Source of the DNA: Burkholderiaceae bacterium
GTDB lineage: Bacteria; Pseudomonadota; Gammaproteobacteria; Burkholderiales; Burkholderiaceae_D
Direction: 5' to 3'
Assembly: GCA_019752915.1 (NCBI GenBank)
Contig: JAIELO010000312.1
Location: 1-18,916 of the forward strand
DNA: 18,916 bases
This document shows, piece after piece, positions 1 through 7,337 of this stretch (the first letter of the stretch is position 1; each line of letters starts with the position of its first letter). Under the pieces are notes generated by a model. The model saw nothing but the letters and a program-made list of their open reading frames with translations. It was not told where the DNA came from and did not search any database. Both the position numbers and the translations under genes were made by a program.

Positions 1-917
1 CGATCCAGTTCTTCCAGACGCGCCGTCAATTCCGACAGCGGCACCAGCTGCGCGCCCTGCAAATGTCCGAGCTGGTCGATGAACTCGGCCTGCTCGCGCA
101 CATCGACGATCTGCGCCGCATCGCCCAGTTCCAGCAAGGCCATCGGCTCGATTTCCCACACGCCGCTGAAACGCAGCGTCAGCGGCGCCCAATCCGGACT
201 ATCCAGCGGTGGCGCCTCGCCGTCCGGCTGGCCGCAACGCAGATTGGCCGGCACCGCCACCGCCATCTGTTTCGGATGCGGCAGGTGCAGGTTGTTCATA
301 TAACCTGTGAAGTCGCCGACATCGACATCGCCGCCCAGACGCGGGTTGTAGCGTCGCTCTTCCGCCACGGTGGTGACGGTGATGCCGCGATAATCATGGC
401 CCGGATACAGCAGACAGTCGTCCGGCAGCGTCAGAATCTGGCCACGCACCGATGCAAACAGATGGCGCGGACTGCCCTGCTGGAAATCGGTGCGTCCGCA
501 ACCACGAATCAGCAGACTGTCACCGGTAAATGCCATGCTCTGGTCATCCAGCACATAGGTCAGGCAACCATTGGTGTGGCCGGGCGTGGCACGCACCGCC
601 ACATGGTGGGTGCCGAAATACACAGTGTCCATATGTTTAAGGGCCCGCTGCACACCCTGTGCACCGGCCACCGCTGCCAGCCCGATACGGCTGCCGCAGC
701 GCTGGCTCAGACGCCACGCCCCTGTCACGTGATCGGCGTGAACGTGGGTATCGAGCGTCGCGACCAGCCGCAGTCCCAGTTCGTCGAGCAAGGCCAGATC
801 GCGAGGTACTTGCTCGTAGACCGGATCGATCAGCAGTGCCTCACCACTCTCACGATCACCGAGCAGGTAGGTGTAGGTCGAGGAGGCGGCATCGTACAAC
901 TGGCGGAAGATGATCAT
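1..917 (-). CDS. Persulfide dioxygenase-rhodanese fusion (ETHE1-like MBL fold), 3' end cut by window
   Basis: The minus strand reads from ATG at 917 without a stop to the window edge, giving 305 residues that begin MIIFRQLYDA. The first ~240 residues are a metallo-beta-lactamase-fold domain of the ETHE1/persulfide dioxygenase group: DTHVHADH at 56-63, TPGHT at 111-115, GDSLLIRGCGRTDFQ at 132-146 and PGHD at 172-175. By analogy with ETHE1, the iron ligands would be H58, H114 and D133. A rhodanese domain starts near residue 250 (VDVREQAEF at 271-279); its catalytic cysteine would lie beyond the window. Such enzymes oxidise glutathione persulfide to sulfite, and the rhodanese half moves sulfane sulfur to or from thiosulfate. 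This is a cytoplasmic sulfide-detoxification role known from the family. The gene is divergent from leuA. The fusion is clear; whether the rhodanese is active cannot be seen. Confidence 0.9.
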   Translation of the reverse strand, partial: MIIFRQLYDAASSTYTYLLGDRESGEALLIDPVYEQVPRDLALLDELGLRLVATLDTHVHADHVTGAWRLSQRCGSRIGLAAVAGAQGVQRALKHMDTVYFGTHHVAVRATPGHTNGCLTYVLDDQSMAFTGDSLLIRGCGRTDFQQGSPRHLFASVRGQILTLPDDCLLYPGHDYRGITVTTVAEERRYNPRLGGDVDVGDFTGYMNNLHLPHPKQMAVAVPANLRCGQPDGEAPPLDSPDWAPLTLRFSGVWEIEPMALLELGDAAQIVDVREQAEFIDQLGHLQGAQLVPLSELTARLEELD

Positions 918-942
918 GGTGGGACTCGGCGAAAAAAACATC

Positions 943-970
943 ACGATACCAGACTCCCATGATCATTCAA
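943..970 (-). promoter_or_regulatory. Candidate sigma70 promoter for the persulfide dioxygenase gene
   Basis: On the minus strand, TTGAAT (970-965) lies 16 bases before TATCGT (948-943), about 26 bases upstream of the ATG at 917. Match is moderate and this is the best pair in the short upstream region. A run of eight T on the minus strand follows in the short leader. Confidence 0.3.
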
Positions 971-980
971 GCAATTTCCC

Positions 981-1010
981 TTGACATGGCGGCCGCCTTT
1001 CTCGTACATT
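981..1010 (+). promoter_or_regulatory. Candidate sigma70 promoter for the leuA leader transcript
   Basis: A perfect TTGACA at 981-986 is followed after 18 bases by TACATT at 1005-1010 (4 of 6 matches to TATAAT). The start of transcription would be near 1017, leaving a leader of about 380 bases before leuA. That is long for a simple promoter and fits a regulated leader. Confidence 0.5.
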
Positions 1011-1057
1011 AAGCCTATGACCTCGTCTCTGCACCTATCCGCTTTCCTGCTGCCGTT

Positions 1058-1100
1058 TGCTAGCGCCCTATCGCTAGCAGCGCGCCACCTAGCACGCGCT
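1058..1100 (+). other. Two adjacent hairpins in the leuA 5' leader
   Basis: TGCTAGCG at 1058-1065 pairs perfectly with CGCTAGCA at 1072-1079 around a 6-base loop. Directly after it, GCGCG (from 1080) can pair with CGCGC (1096-1100) around a loop of about 11 bases. No T-run follows, so neither is a standard terminator. The same stretch is also open as a 28-codon reading frame (1017-1103) with seven Leu codons, but that frame lacks a ribosome binding site, and its ATG coincides with the predicted transcription start. I read this stretch as RNA structure rather than a gene. Confidence 0.5.
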
Positions 1101-1176
1101 TAATCCGCGTTCCAGCTGTACCCCGGTGCCGGCCACAAGTCGCACCAGTCTTCAAATCCCAGGAAAGTTTGCACCG

Positions 1177-1290
1177 ATGTTCAACCCGGCTAGCCATGCT
1201 CCATCCCGCACCAGCGCCTTTGTCGCGTTGCCTGCGCACGCATGCACCCTGCCGCTACTGCTAATGCTACCGATCGGTTGCCTGGCCTAG
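1177..1290 (+). CDS. Putative leucine-rich leader peptide of leuA (leuL-like), 37 aa
   Basis: A short frame, ATG 1177 to TAG 1288-1290, lies 106 bases before the leuA start. It has a good ribosome binding site, AGGAAAG at 1161-1167, nine bases before the ATG. Near its C-terminus (residues 25-31) it reads L-P-L-L-L-M-L, and another Leu is at residue 36. Three of these Leu codons are CTA, a rare codon in this GC-rich sequence; the highly expressed leuA next door uses mostly CTG. A leader peptide with a cluster of rare Leu codons just upstream of leuA is the hallmark of ribosome-mediated attenuation, as in enteric leuL. Downstream, CTGCCG within the Leu run (1249-1254) can pair with CGGCAG (1306-1311), while CTGGC (1282-1286) and GCCAG (1311-1315) form a competing pair. 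No U-rich intrinsic terminator follows, so the read-out mechanism is open (Rho-dependent or translational). Confidence 0.65.
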   Translation: MFNPASHAPSRTSAFVALPAHACTLPLLLMLPIGCLA

Positions 1291-1396
1291 TATTCCGTGG
1301 CCGCCCGGCAGCCAGTTGCCACAGCAGAGCGCCAGCCCCCGGCCGGCATCCAGCAGTTTCCATGCACTTTCCTTATTCAAGACTCAGGAGCACCCT

Positions 1397-3094
1397 ATGA
1401 TGTTGCAGAACCCAGCCGCCAAATACCGCGCCTTCCCCGCCATCCAGTTGACCGACCGCCAGTGGCCTAACCAGATCATCAGCCGCCCACCGATCTGGAT
1501 GAGCACTGACCTGCGCGATGGCAATCAGGCGCTGATCGAGCCTATGAGCCCTGAGAAAAAGCTGCGTTTCTTCGAACTGCTGGTCAAAATCGGTCTCAAG
1601 GAAATCGAAGTGGGTTTCCCTTCCGCGTCCCAGACCGACTTCGACTTTGTGCGCAAACTGATTGACGAAGACCGCATTCCCGACGACGTGACCATCATCG
1701 TGCTGACCCAGTCGCGCGAAGAATTGATCCGCCGCACCGTGGAATCGGCAGCGGGTGCGAAGCGCGCCATCGTGCACCTGTATAACTCGGTCGCGCCAGT
1801 ATTCCGCAAAGTGGTGTTCGGCATGTCGCGCGAAGAAATCACCAACATCGCCACCACTGGCACCAAACTGGTCAAAGAACTGATCGCCCAGCATCCGCAG
1901 ACCGACTGGGGCTTCGAATACACCCCGGAATCGTTCTCCACCACCGAACTCGATTTCTCCAAACATATCTGCGACGCCGTGAGCGCCATCTGGCAGCCAA
2001 CGCCGCAGAACAAAATGATCATCAACCTGCCGTCCACGGTGGAATGCAGCACGCCGAACGTGTACGCCGACCAGATCGAATGGATGTCGCGCAAACTGGC
2101 ACGCCGCGATTCGCTGATCATCAGCGTGCACCCGCACAATGACCGTGGCACCGCCGTCGCTTCCGCCGAACTGGCCGTGATGGCTGGCGCCGACCGCGTC
2201 GAGGGCTGCCTGTTCGGTAACGGCGAGCGCACCGGTAACGTCGATCTGGTGACGCTGGCACTGAATCTGTACACGCAGGGCGTACATCCGGGTCTGGATT
2301 TCTCGGACATCGACGAGGTACGTAAATGCGTTGAAGAGTGCAACCAGTTGCCAGTGCACCCGCGTCACCCGTATGTGGGCGATCTGGTGTTCACGGCCTT
2401 CTCCGGTTCGCATCAGGACGCGATCAAAAAAGGCTTCGCCCAGCAGCAGGAAGGCGCGCTGTGGGAAATTCCGTATCTGCCGATCGACCCGCAGGATCTG
2501 GGCCGTAGCTACGACGCCGTGATCCGCGTGAATAGCCAGTCCGGCAAAGGCGGCATGGCCTATCTGCTGGAACAGGATTACGGTCTGGTGCTGCCACGCC
2601 GTCTGCAGATCGAATTTAGCCGCGCCGTGCAGGCAGTGGCCGATGCCACCGGTCTGGAGATCACGTCCGACGGCATCTACGAGATCTTCAGCAAGGAGTA
2701 CTTCGAACCTGCCACGCCGTACGCCTACAGTTCGCACAAACTGACCGAAGACACCACCAGCGACGAGCCGGTGCAGATCGACATCGCGCTGCAACACCAG
2801 CACGCGCCACTGTCCCTGCAGGGTGGCGGCAATGGCCCGATCGACGCCTTCGTCAATGCACTGGGTCTGGACATCAAACTGATGGACTACCACGAGCATT
2901 CGATCGGTTCCGGTGCCAACGCCAAAGCAGCCTGCTATGTGGAACTGCGTCTGGCCAATGGCCCGACCCTGTTCGGCGCCGCCATCGACAGCAACATCGT
3001 GACGGCCTCGTTCAAGGCCGTGCTGAGCGCTGTCAACCGCCAGCTGAGCCGCACCGAAACGGGCGCTACCGGCAAAACCGTGGCGTCGGTCTGA
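1397..3094 (+). CDS. leuA: 2-isopropylmalate synthase (LeuA, long form)
   Basis: A 565-residue protein starting M-M-L-Q-N-P, catalysing acetyl-CoA + 2-ketoisovalerate to 2-isopropylmalate, the first committed step of leucine synthesis in the cytoplasm. The HMGL-like TIM barrel begins with STDLRDGNQ (36-44, metal-binding Asp), then VHPHND (244-249, metal-binding His pair) and [11 protein letters not shown] (274-284). The last ~130 residues match the LeuA regulatory domain that binds leucine for feedback inhibition. The length fits the longer LeuA class rather than the ~520-aa enteric type. Start choice: CAGGAG at 1385-1390 sits six bases before ATG 1397; a second ATG follows at 1400. An in-frame TTG at 1316 would overlap the leader region and has no comparable site. 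The gene is monocistronic, with a leader peptide upstream and a strong terminator downstream. Confidence 0.96.
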   Translation: MMLQNPAAKYRAFPAIQLTDRQWPNQIISRPPIWMSTDLRDGNQALIEPMSPEKKLRFFELLVKIGLKEIEVGFPSASQTDFDFVRKLIDEDRIPDDVTIIVLTQSREELIRRTVESAAGAKRAIVHLYNSVAPVFRKVVFGMSREEITNIATTGTKLVKELIAQHPQTDWGFEYTPESFSTTELDFSKHICDAVSAIWQPTPQNKMIINLPSTVECSTPNVYADQIEWMSRKLARRDSLIISVHPHNDRGTAVASAELAVMAGADRVEGCLFGNGERTGNVDLVTLALNLYTQGVHPGLDFSDIDEVRKCVEECNQLPVHPRHPYVGDLVFTAFSGSHQDAIKKGFAQQQEGALWEIPYLPIDPQDLGRSYDAVIRVNSQSGKGGMAYLLEQDYGLVLPRRLQIEFSRAVQAVADATGLEITSDGIYEIFSKEYFEPATPYAYSSHKLTEDTTSDEPVQIDIALQHQHAPLSLQGGGNGPIDAFVNALGLDIKLMDYHEHSIGSGANAKAACYVELRLANGPTLFGAAIDSNIVTASFKAVLSAVNRQLSRTETGATGKTVASV

Positions 3095-3135
3095 CACTGG
3101 TAAATCACTAGCAACAACTAGCACCAAGGTAGTCG

Positions 3136-3165
3136 AAAGCCGCACCACTCTGTGCGGCTTTTTTT
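3136..3165 (+). terminator. Rho-independent terminator after leuA
   Basis: AAAGCCGCAC (3136-3145) pairs with GTGCGGCTTT (3152-3161) around the 6-base loop CACTCT, and the T-run continues to 3165. It lies 42 bases after the leuA stop. A textbook intrinsic terminator. Confidence 0.95.
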
Positions 3166-3212
3166 CGTTGCTGCGTCGCAACAACCTAAAATCACGAAAA
3201 ATCCAATCTGGC

Positions 3213-3218
3213 TATACT
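3213..3218 (+). promoter_or_regulatory. Candidate -10 element for the chemoreceptor gene
   Basis: TATACT (5 of 6 to TATAAT) lies 33 bases before the chemoreceptor ATG, after the leuA terminator. No good -35 hexamer is visible at 16-18 bases upstream. A flagellar sigma28 promoter was looked for (TAAA at 3187) but the spacing to a GCCGATAA-like box does not fit. Confidence 0.35.
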
Positions 3219-3251
3219 GGACCGATCACTACCTACAGAGGAACCGGTACC

Positions 3252-4799
3252 ATGTCTATCTCCAGCCTGAAAATCGGCGCACGCCTCGGTACCGCCTTCG
3301 GCGCCATCCTCCTGCTGATGGCCCTCGTGATCGGCGTCAGCCTGAATAAACTGCACGGCATCGGTCAGCTCAATAGCGCCATCATTGATCAGGACTGGAT
3401 CAAGGCCGATGCAGCCGCGCTGGTCAGCAGCACCACCCGCGCCAATTCGGCCCTGACGTTGGAGCTGTTCAGTACCGACGATCCGGCCCGCATTACCCAG
3501 ATTTACAGTGGCATCGACGCGAATAAAAAGGCCATCACGACAGCGTTGGAGACGCTCGACAATCTGATCACGCACGAGGATGGCAAGGCACTGATGCGCG
3601 ACATCCGCACGCAGCGCAAAGCCTATGTCGTAGCGTTCACCGAGGTCGGGAAATTGCTGGGTTCCGGCCAGCGCGAGGCGGCGCTGAGCGCACTGCACAA
3701 CGACATGATGCCGAAGCTGAACGCCCTGCAGGACAGTATCCGCAAGCTCAATGAGCGCCAGCGCGCGATGGTGAACGATCATGGCGCTGCGATCAAACAG
3801 CATATCAGCGTCGCCACCCAACTGATGCTATGGCTGGGAATGGCCGCGCTGGCCTTCGGCTGCTTTGCCGCGTGGCGCGTGACGCACTCCATCACCGCGC
3901 CGATTGGTGTGGCCGTGGCCGCTGCACAGGCGGTCGCCAACGGCGATCTGACCTGCCATATCAACCATACCCACACCGATGAAATGGGCCAGTTGCTGAC
4001 CGCGCTGCGCCAGATGACCGACAATCTGTCCGACATCGTTGGCCGCGTGCGCGGCGGCACGTCGGCAATTCGCACCGCTTCCGGCGAAATCGCCAGTGGC
4101 AATATGGACTTATCATCGCGCACCGAGGCACAAGCCAGTTCGCTCGAAGAAACCGCTGCCTCAATGGAGGAACTGACCGGCACTGTCAAGAACAATGCCG
4201 GTCACGCCATCGAAGCGAACCAGCTGGCGCATGCCGCCAATGAAGTGGCGCGGCGTGGTGGTGAAGTCGTGTCGCAGGTGGTCGGCACGATGAACTCCAT
4301 CAATGACTCCTCGCGCAAGATCGTCGACATCATCGCCGTCATCGACGGGATTGCCTTCCAGACCAACATCCTCGCGCTGAATGCTGCCGTGGAAGCGGCG
4401 CGCGCCGGGGAACAGGGACGTGGCTTTGCGGTAGTGGCCACCGAGGTGCGTAATCTGGCGCAGCGCTCAGCAGCGGCAGCCAAGGAAATCAAGGTGCTGA
4501 TCGACGATTCGGTCAACAAGGTTGCCACCGGCGCGAAACAGGTGGCATTGGCGGGTAGCACCATGGACGAAGTACAGGAAAGCATCCGTCAGGTCACCGC
4601 CATCGTGGGCGACATTACCCGCGCCGACACCGAGCAACTGGGCGGCATCGAGCAGATTAATATCGCCATCAGCCAGATGGATGAAGTCACGCAGCAGAAC
4701 GCCGCACTGGTGGAACAGGCCGCCGCCGCAGCTGCCGCCATGCAGGATCAGGCCGACGATCTGAGTGCCATGGTCAGCCAGTTCCGCCTGTCAGCCTGA
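3252..4799 (+). CDS. Methyl-accepting chemotaxis protein
   Basis: A 515-residue transmembrane chemoreceptor that controls CheA kinase activity in response to a periplasmic ligand. TM1 is at about 12-31, a roughly 160-residue four-helix-bundle-type periplasmic domain follows, TM2 is at about 191-210, HAMP at about 211-263, then a long cytoplasmic coiled coil. The hairpin tip carries the invariant signature AVEAARAGEQGRGFAVVATE near residues 379-398. Glu/Gln-rich methylation helices flank it (QASSLEETAASMEE; DEVTQQNAALVEQ). There is no C-terminal CheR-binding pentapeptide; the protein ends in SQFRLSA. Start choice: AGAGGA at 3237-3242, nine bases before ATG 3252, which also places TM1 at the N-terminus. 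The ligand cannot be predicted. No other chemotaxis genes are in the window, so it is an orphan receptor. Confidence 0.95.
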   Translation: MSISSLKIGARLGTAFGAILLLMALVIGVSLNKLHGIGQLNSAIIDQDWIKADAAALVSSTTRANSALTLELFSTDDPARITQIYSGIDANKKAITTALETLDNLITHEDGKALMRDIRTQRKAYVVAFTEVGKLLGSGQREAALSALHNDMMPKLNALQDSIRKLNERQRAMVNDHGAAIKQHISVATQLMLWLGMAALAFGCFAAWRVTHSITAPIGVAVAAAQAVANGDLTCHINHTHTDEMGQLLTALRQMTDNLSDIVGRVRGGTSAIRTASGEIASGNMDLSSRTEAQASSLEETAASMEELTGTVKNNAGHAIEANQLAHAANEVARRGGEVVSQVVGTMNSINDSSRKIVDIIAVIDGIAFQTNILALNAAVEAARAGEQGRGFAVVATEVRNLAQRSAAAAKEIKVLIDDSVNKVATGAKQVALAGSTMDEVQESIRQVTAIVGDITRADTEQLGGIEQINIAISQMDEVTQQNAALVEQAAAAAAAMQDQADDLSAMVSQFRLSA

Positions 4800-4801
4800 A
4801 G

Positions 4802-6163
4802 TCAGGCCAGCTGTCGTGCCAGCCGCACGCCCGTGAATTGCCAGCGTGCGCCAGCCGGGAAGAAATTACGATACGTGGCACGTGCGTGTCCGGCCGGTGT
4901 GGCGCACGAGGAGCCGCGCAGCACATACTGGTTCAGCATGAATTTACCGTTGTATTCACCGAGCGCGCCGTCGGCCGTCTGAAAGCCCGGGTAGCCAGCG
5001 TAGCTGCTGCTAGTCCATTGCCAGCAATGGCCAAACATCTGCAACAGCGCTGGTGAATCAGCGCTCGCGCCAGCCCCAGCACAGGCACCAGCACCAGCAC
5101 CGGCAGGGTGCAGCCCGCCCGCTTCCGGCGGTGCAGTTGTCGCCGCCCCTTCCTGTACCAGCGCTGCCTGCAGCGTTGCCGCCAGCTCCCACTCGGCTTC
5201 GGTCGGCAGACGCGCACCGGCCCAGCGTGCATAAGCATCGGCTTCGTACAGCGACAGATGGCAGACTGGCCGTGCCGGATCGAGCGGCTGTTCGCCATAC
5301 AGCGTAAATTCGTAGTACTGCTGCCCTTCCCGACGCCAGTACAGCGGCGCAGACAACTGCTGCTGACGCACCCAGTCCCAGCCTTCGGCCAGCCACAAGG
5401 CCGCCTGGGTGTAGCCACCCGCCGCGATAAAGGCCAGATACTCGCCATTCGTCACCAGCTGCGAGGCCAGTTCGAACGGCGCAACATACTGGCGGTGGCG
5501 CGGCAGTTCGTTATCGAAGCAGAAGCCCGGCCCCTGAAAACCGATCTCCGTCAGGCCGCCTTCAAAACGTAACCAGTGCACGGGCGCTGCGGCGCTGGCA
5601 CGCGCCAGCGGCTGTTCCAGATAGGCGGGCAGCAGCGCGCTCTGTGCCAGCAGATGCTTGACGTCGGTGAGCAGTAATTCCTGATGCTGCTGCTCGTGCT
5701 GCAAGCCCAGCGTCACCAGCGTGGCCAGTTGCGCCTGCGTAGTCGCTGCACCGCTACTAATCCGGGCCATCAGCTGCTGCATGCGCTGATCGACATTGGC
5801 ACGGTAAGCCCGCACCTGCGCCATCGAAGGGCGCGTCAGCAAACCGCGCTGGGCGCGCGGATGCTTTTCACCGATGCCGTTGTAATAGGAATTGAACAGC
5901 ACCCGGAACGCGCTGTGAAATGGCACAAAGTCCGGCTCATGGCGTTCCAGAATAAAGGTCTCGAAGAACCAGGTGGTGTGCGCCAGATGCCACTTCACAG
6001 GGCTGGCATCGGTCATCGACTGGGCGCCGCAATCTTCGTCGGACAGCGGTTCTGCCAAAGCCAGTGTATGGCGGCGCACCTGCAGGTAGGACGCTGCCAG
6101 CGGCATCATCTGCGGGTCCGCGAGCGGGAACACGCCAGCTAATGGCTGCAACGCTGCGTTCAT
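4802..6163 (-). CDS. egtB: Ergothioneine biosynthesis iron-dependent sulfoxide synthase EgtB
   Basis: A 453-residue protein with an N-terminal DinB-like domain and a C-terminal formylglycine-generating-enzyme-like domain, the EgtB architecture. It joins hercynine to a thiol donor (gamma-glutamylcysteine or cysteine, depending on subtype) with O2. The iron triad is visible: LAH with H62, and HEQQH with H156 and H160. FGE-type motifs include LPTEAEWELAA (319-329), GHCWQWTSS (378-386) and RGSSC (416-420). An Ala/Gly-rich stretch (about 335-370) interrupts the C-terminal domain between the last two groups. The start ATG shares one base with the egtD stop (TAATG), so the two are translationally coupled. 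No egtA, egtC or egtE is present here. A selenoneine synthase (SenA) is a homologous alternative, but senB and senC are absent from the window. Confidence 0.93.
   Translation of the reverse strand: MNAALQPLAGVFPLADPQMMPLAASYLQVRRHTLALAEPLSDEDCGAQSMTDASPVKWHLAHTTWFFETFILERHEPDFVPFHSAFRVLFNSYYNGIGEKHPRAQRGLLTRPSMAQVRAYRANVDQRMQQLMARISSGAATTQAQLATLVTLGLQHEQQHQELLLTDVKHLLAQSALLPAYLEQPLARASAAAPVHWLRFEGGLTEIGFQGPGFCFDNELPRHRQYVAPFELASQLVTNGEYLAFIAAGGYTQAALWLAEGWDWVRQQQLSAPLYWRREGQQYYEFTLYGEQPLDPARPVCHLSLYEADAYARWAGARLPTEAEWELAATLQAALVQEGAATTAPPEAGGLHPAGAGAGACAGAGASADSPALLQMFGHCWQWTSSSYAGYPGFQTADGALGEYNGKFMLNQYVLRGSSCATPAGHARATYRNFFPAGARWQFTGVRLARQLA
5071..5106. repeat. Degenerate hexamer-like repeat inside egtB
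   Basis: Imperfect CAGCAC/CAGGCAC units encode the Gly/Ala-rich linker of EgtB (about residues 352-366). All units are multiples of three, so length changes would keep the frame. Confidence 0.5.
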
Positions 6164-7194
6164 TACGGCACCGCGCGGGCATACAGCACCGCAAACCAGT
6201 TGTCAGGATCAGTCCAGTGCTGCACCGTTTCGAAACCAGCGCTTTGCAGCAATTGCTGGAACGCCTGAGGCGTGTATTTGTAGCTGTCTTCCGTGTGCAG
6301 ACGGTCACCGCGCGCAAACTGCTGCGTGCCACCCTGCCACTGCACGCTGAGCGCCGTGCGGGCTTCCAGATGCATTTCAATGCGGCTGGCCGCTGCGTCA
6401 AAATAGGCATAGTGCTGCCACTGCGCCAGATCGAAATCGGCGCCGATCAGGCGATTCACGTGGCGCAGCAGATTCAGGTTAAACGCCGCTGTGACACCCA
6501 GCGCATCGTTGTAGGCGGCATCGAGCACCGCGCTATTCTTGACCAGATCGATACCGATCAGCAGACCGCCATCCTCCCCGGCGTTCGCACGCAGATTGCG
6601 CAGCAGCGCCAGCGCCTGCACGGGCGAAAAATTGCCGATCGACGAACCCGGATAGAAGAACAGCCGGCGTGACGCGCTGACCGACTCGGGCAGACTGAAA
6701 CCGGCGGAAAAGTCCAGCCCTAGTGGCGTCATCTCGATAGCGGGGAACCGCTGTTGCAGACCGTAGACCGCCTGCGTCAGAAACTCCGCCGAAATATCGA
6801 GCGGCACATACTGCTGCGGGCGCAGCAAAGGAAACAGTTGCGCGGCCTTGGCGCAATTGCCGGCGCCAAGATCGATCAGGCTGGCACCGTGGCCGATACA
6901 GGCGGCCATGTCGGCGCCGTAACGGGCGAAAATCGCCGCTTCGGTACGGGTCGGATAATATTCGTCGAGTTCGCAGATGGCTTCGAACAGCTTCGAGCCT
7001 AAGGTGTCATACAGGTACTTGGGCGAGATGTAGGGCCGTGCCGCCAGCAGACCGGTCGTGATTTCGGCCAGCACCGCGGCACTGCCTTGCGCCGCTTCCG
7101 GCAAGGTCTCATGAGCCGACTGCGCCTGGGGCAACACGCCGGCGGCATCGGGCATGGGACACCCGCTCGAAGCACTATGAGGCATCTGCAACAT
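6163..7194 (-). CDS. egtD: L-histidine N-alpha-methyltransferase EgtD
   Basis: A 343-residue SAM-dependent methyltransferase that trimethylates histidine to hercynine, the first step of ergothioneine synthesis. Motifs in order: LYDTLGSKLFEAI (61-73) and DEYYPTRTE (77-85), conserved at the start of the fold; the SAM-binding loop LIDLGAGN (106-113); FFYPGSSIGNF (179-189); AYNDALGVTAAFN (228-240); IEMHLE (272-277) and TEDSYKY (301-307), where E302 and S304 keep the spacing of the histidine-binding Glu/Ser pair known in mycobacterial EgtD. Start choice: GAAAGG seven bases upstream of ATG 7194 on the minus strand. Other in-frame ATGs lie at 7185 and 7155, and the first ~40 residues are poorly conserved, so a shorter form is possible. 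It is the first gene of the egtD-egtB operon and is divergent from the substrate-binding protein gene. Confidence 0.95.
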   Translation of the reverse strand: MLQMPHSASSGCPMPDAAGVLPQAQSAHETLPEAAQGSAAVLAEITTGLLAARPYISPKYLYDTLGSKLFEAICELDEYYPTRTEAAIFARYGADMAACIGHGASLIDLGAGNCAKAAQLFPLLRPQQYVPLDISAEFLTQAVYGLQQRFPAIEMTPLGLDFSAGFSLPESVSASRRLFFYPGSSIGNFSPVQALALLRNLRANAGEDGGLLIGIDLVKNSAVLDAAYNDALGVTAAFNLNLLRHVNRLIGADFDLAQWQHYAYFDAAASRIEMHLEARTALSVQWQGGTQQFARGDRLHTEDSYKYTPQAFQQLLQSAGFETVQHWTDPDNWFAVLYARAVP

Positions 7195-7232
7195 TGCTTG
7201 ACCTTTCGAATGGATGATCCCGTCTTCCGATG

Positions 7233-7246
7233 TTTGCTATGATAGC
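7233..7246 (+). promoter_or_regulatory. Extended -10 promoter block with palindrome upstream of the binding-protein gene
   Basis: TTTGCTATGATAGC contains the extended -10 TGCTATGAT (7235-7243) and the palindrome GCTAT-G-ATAGC (7236-7246). It reads TATGAT on plus, toward the transporter gene, and TATCAT on minus, toward egtD, so it could serve both directions or be an operator. The identical 14 bases recur at 13185-13198 before the permease genes. No strong -35 is seen. Confidence 0.5.
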
Positions 7247-7337
7247 TGAAGATGTATCGCCATGTGTGACGCCTGTATTACCGTGCGGCGGCACCACGAG
7301 ACCATCCCTGAACCATTACCCAGATAAGGTCAACGCC

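Noticed and set aside
63..962. A 299-codon plus-strand frame across the first gene
   Set aside because: It is opposite the persulfide dioxygenase, which has clear metal-binding motifs; the plus-strand product resembles no family.
1316..1396. Upstream TTG start for leuA adding 27 residues
   Set aside because: The added residues are not typical of LeuA, there is no binding site before TTG 1316, and ATG 1397 has CAGGAG at a good distance.
1291..1396. Intrinsic terminator between the leader peptide and leuA
   Set aside because: Several short GC pairings are possible (for example GTGGC 1297-1301 with GCCAC 1318-1322), but none is followed by a run of T. I therefore do not call a classical attenuator.
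1373..3184. A 603-codon open frame on the minus strand opposite leuA
   Set aside because: Its content is His/Gln/Asp/Gly-rich without any recognisable domain, and it mirrors the codon pattern of leuA; the plus-strand LeuA has all catalytic motifs. It is a shadow frame of GC-rich coding DNA.
3187..3217. Flagellar sigma28 promoter for the chemoreceptor
   Set aside because: TAAA at 3187 is present, but the GCCGATAA-like box is poor and the spacing is about four bases too long.
4838..6142. Several plus-strand frames of 70-154 codons opposite egtB
   Set aside because: They lie wholly within egtB, have no binding sites or domains, and follow from its GC-rich codon use.
7230..7337. Longer start of the binding protein at ATG 7230
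   Set aside because: It would put 36 residues before a normal signal peptide and overlap the promoter-like block; ATG 7338 has AAGGT upstream.
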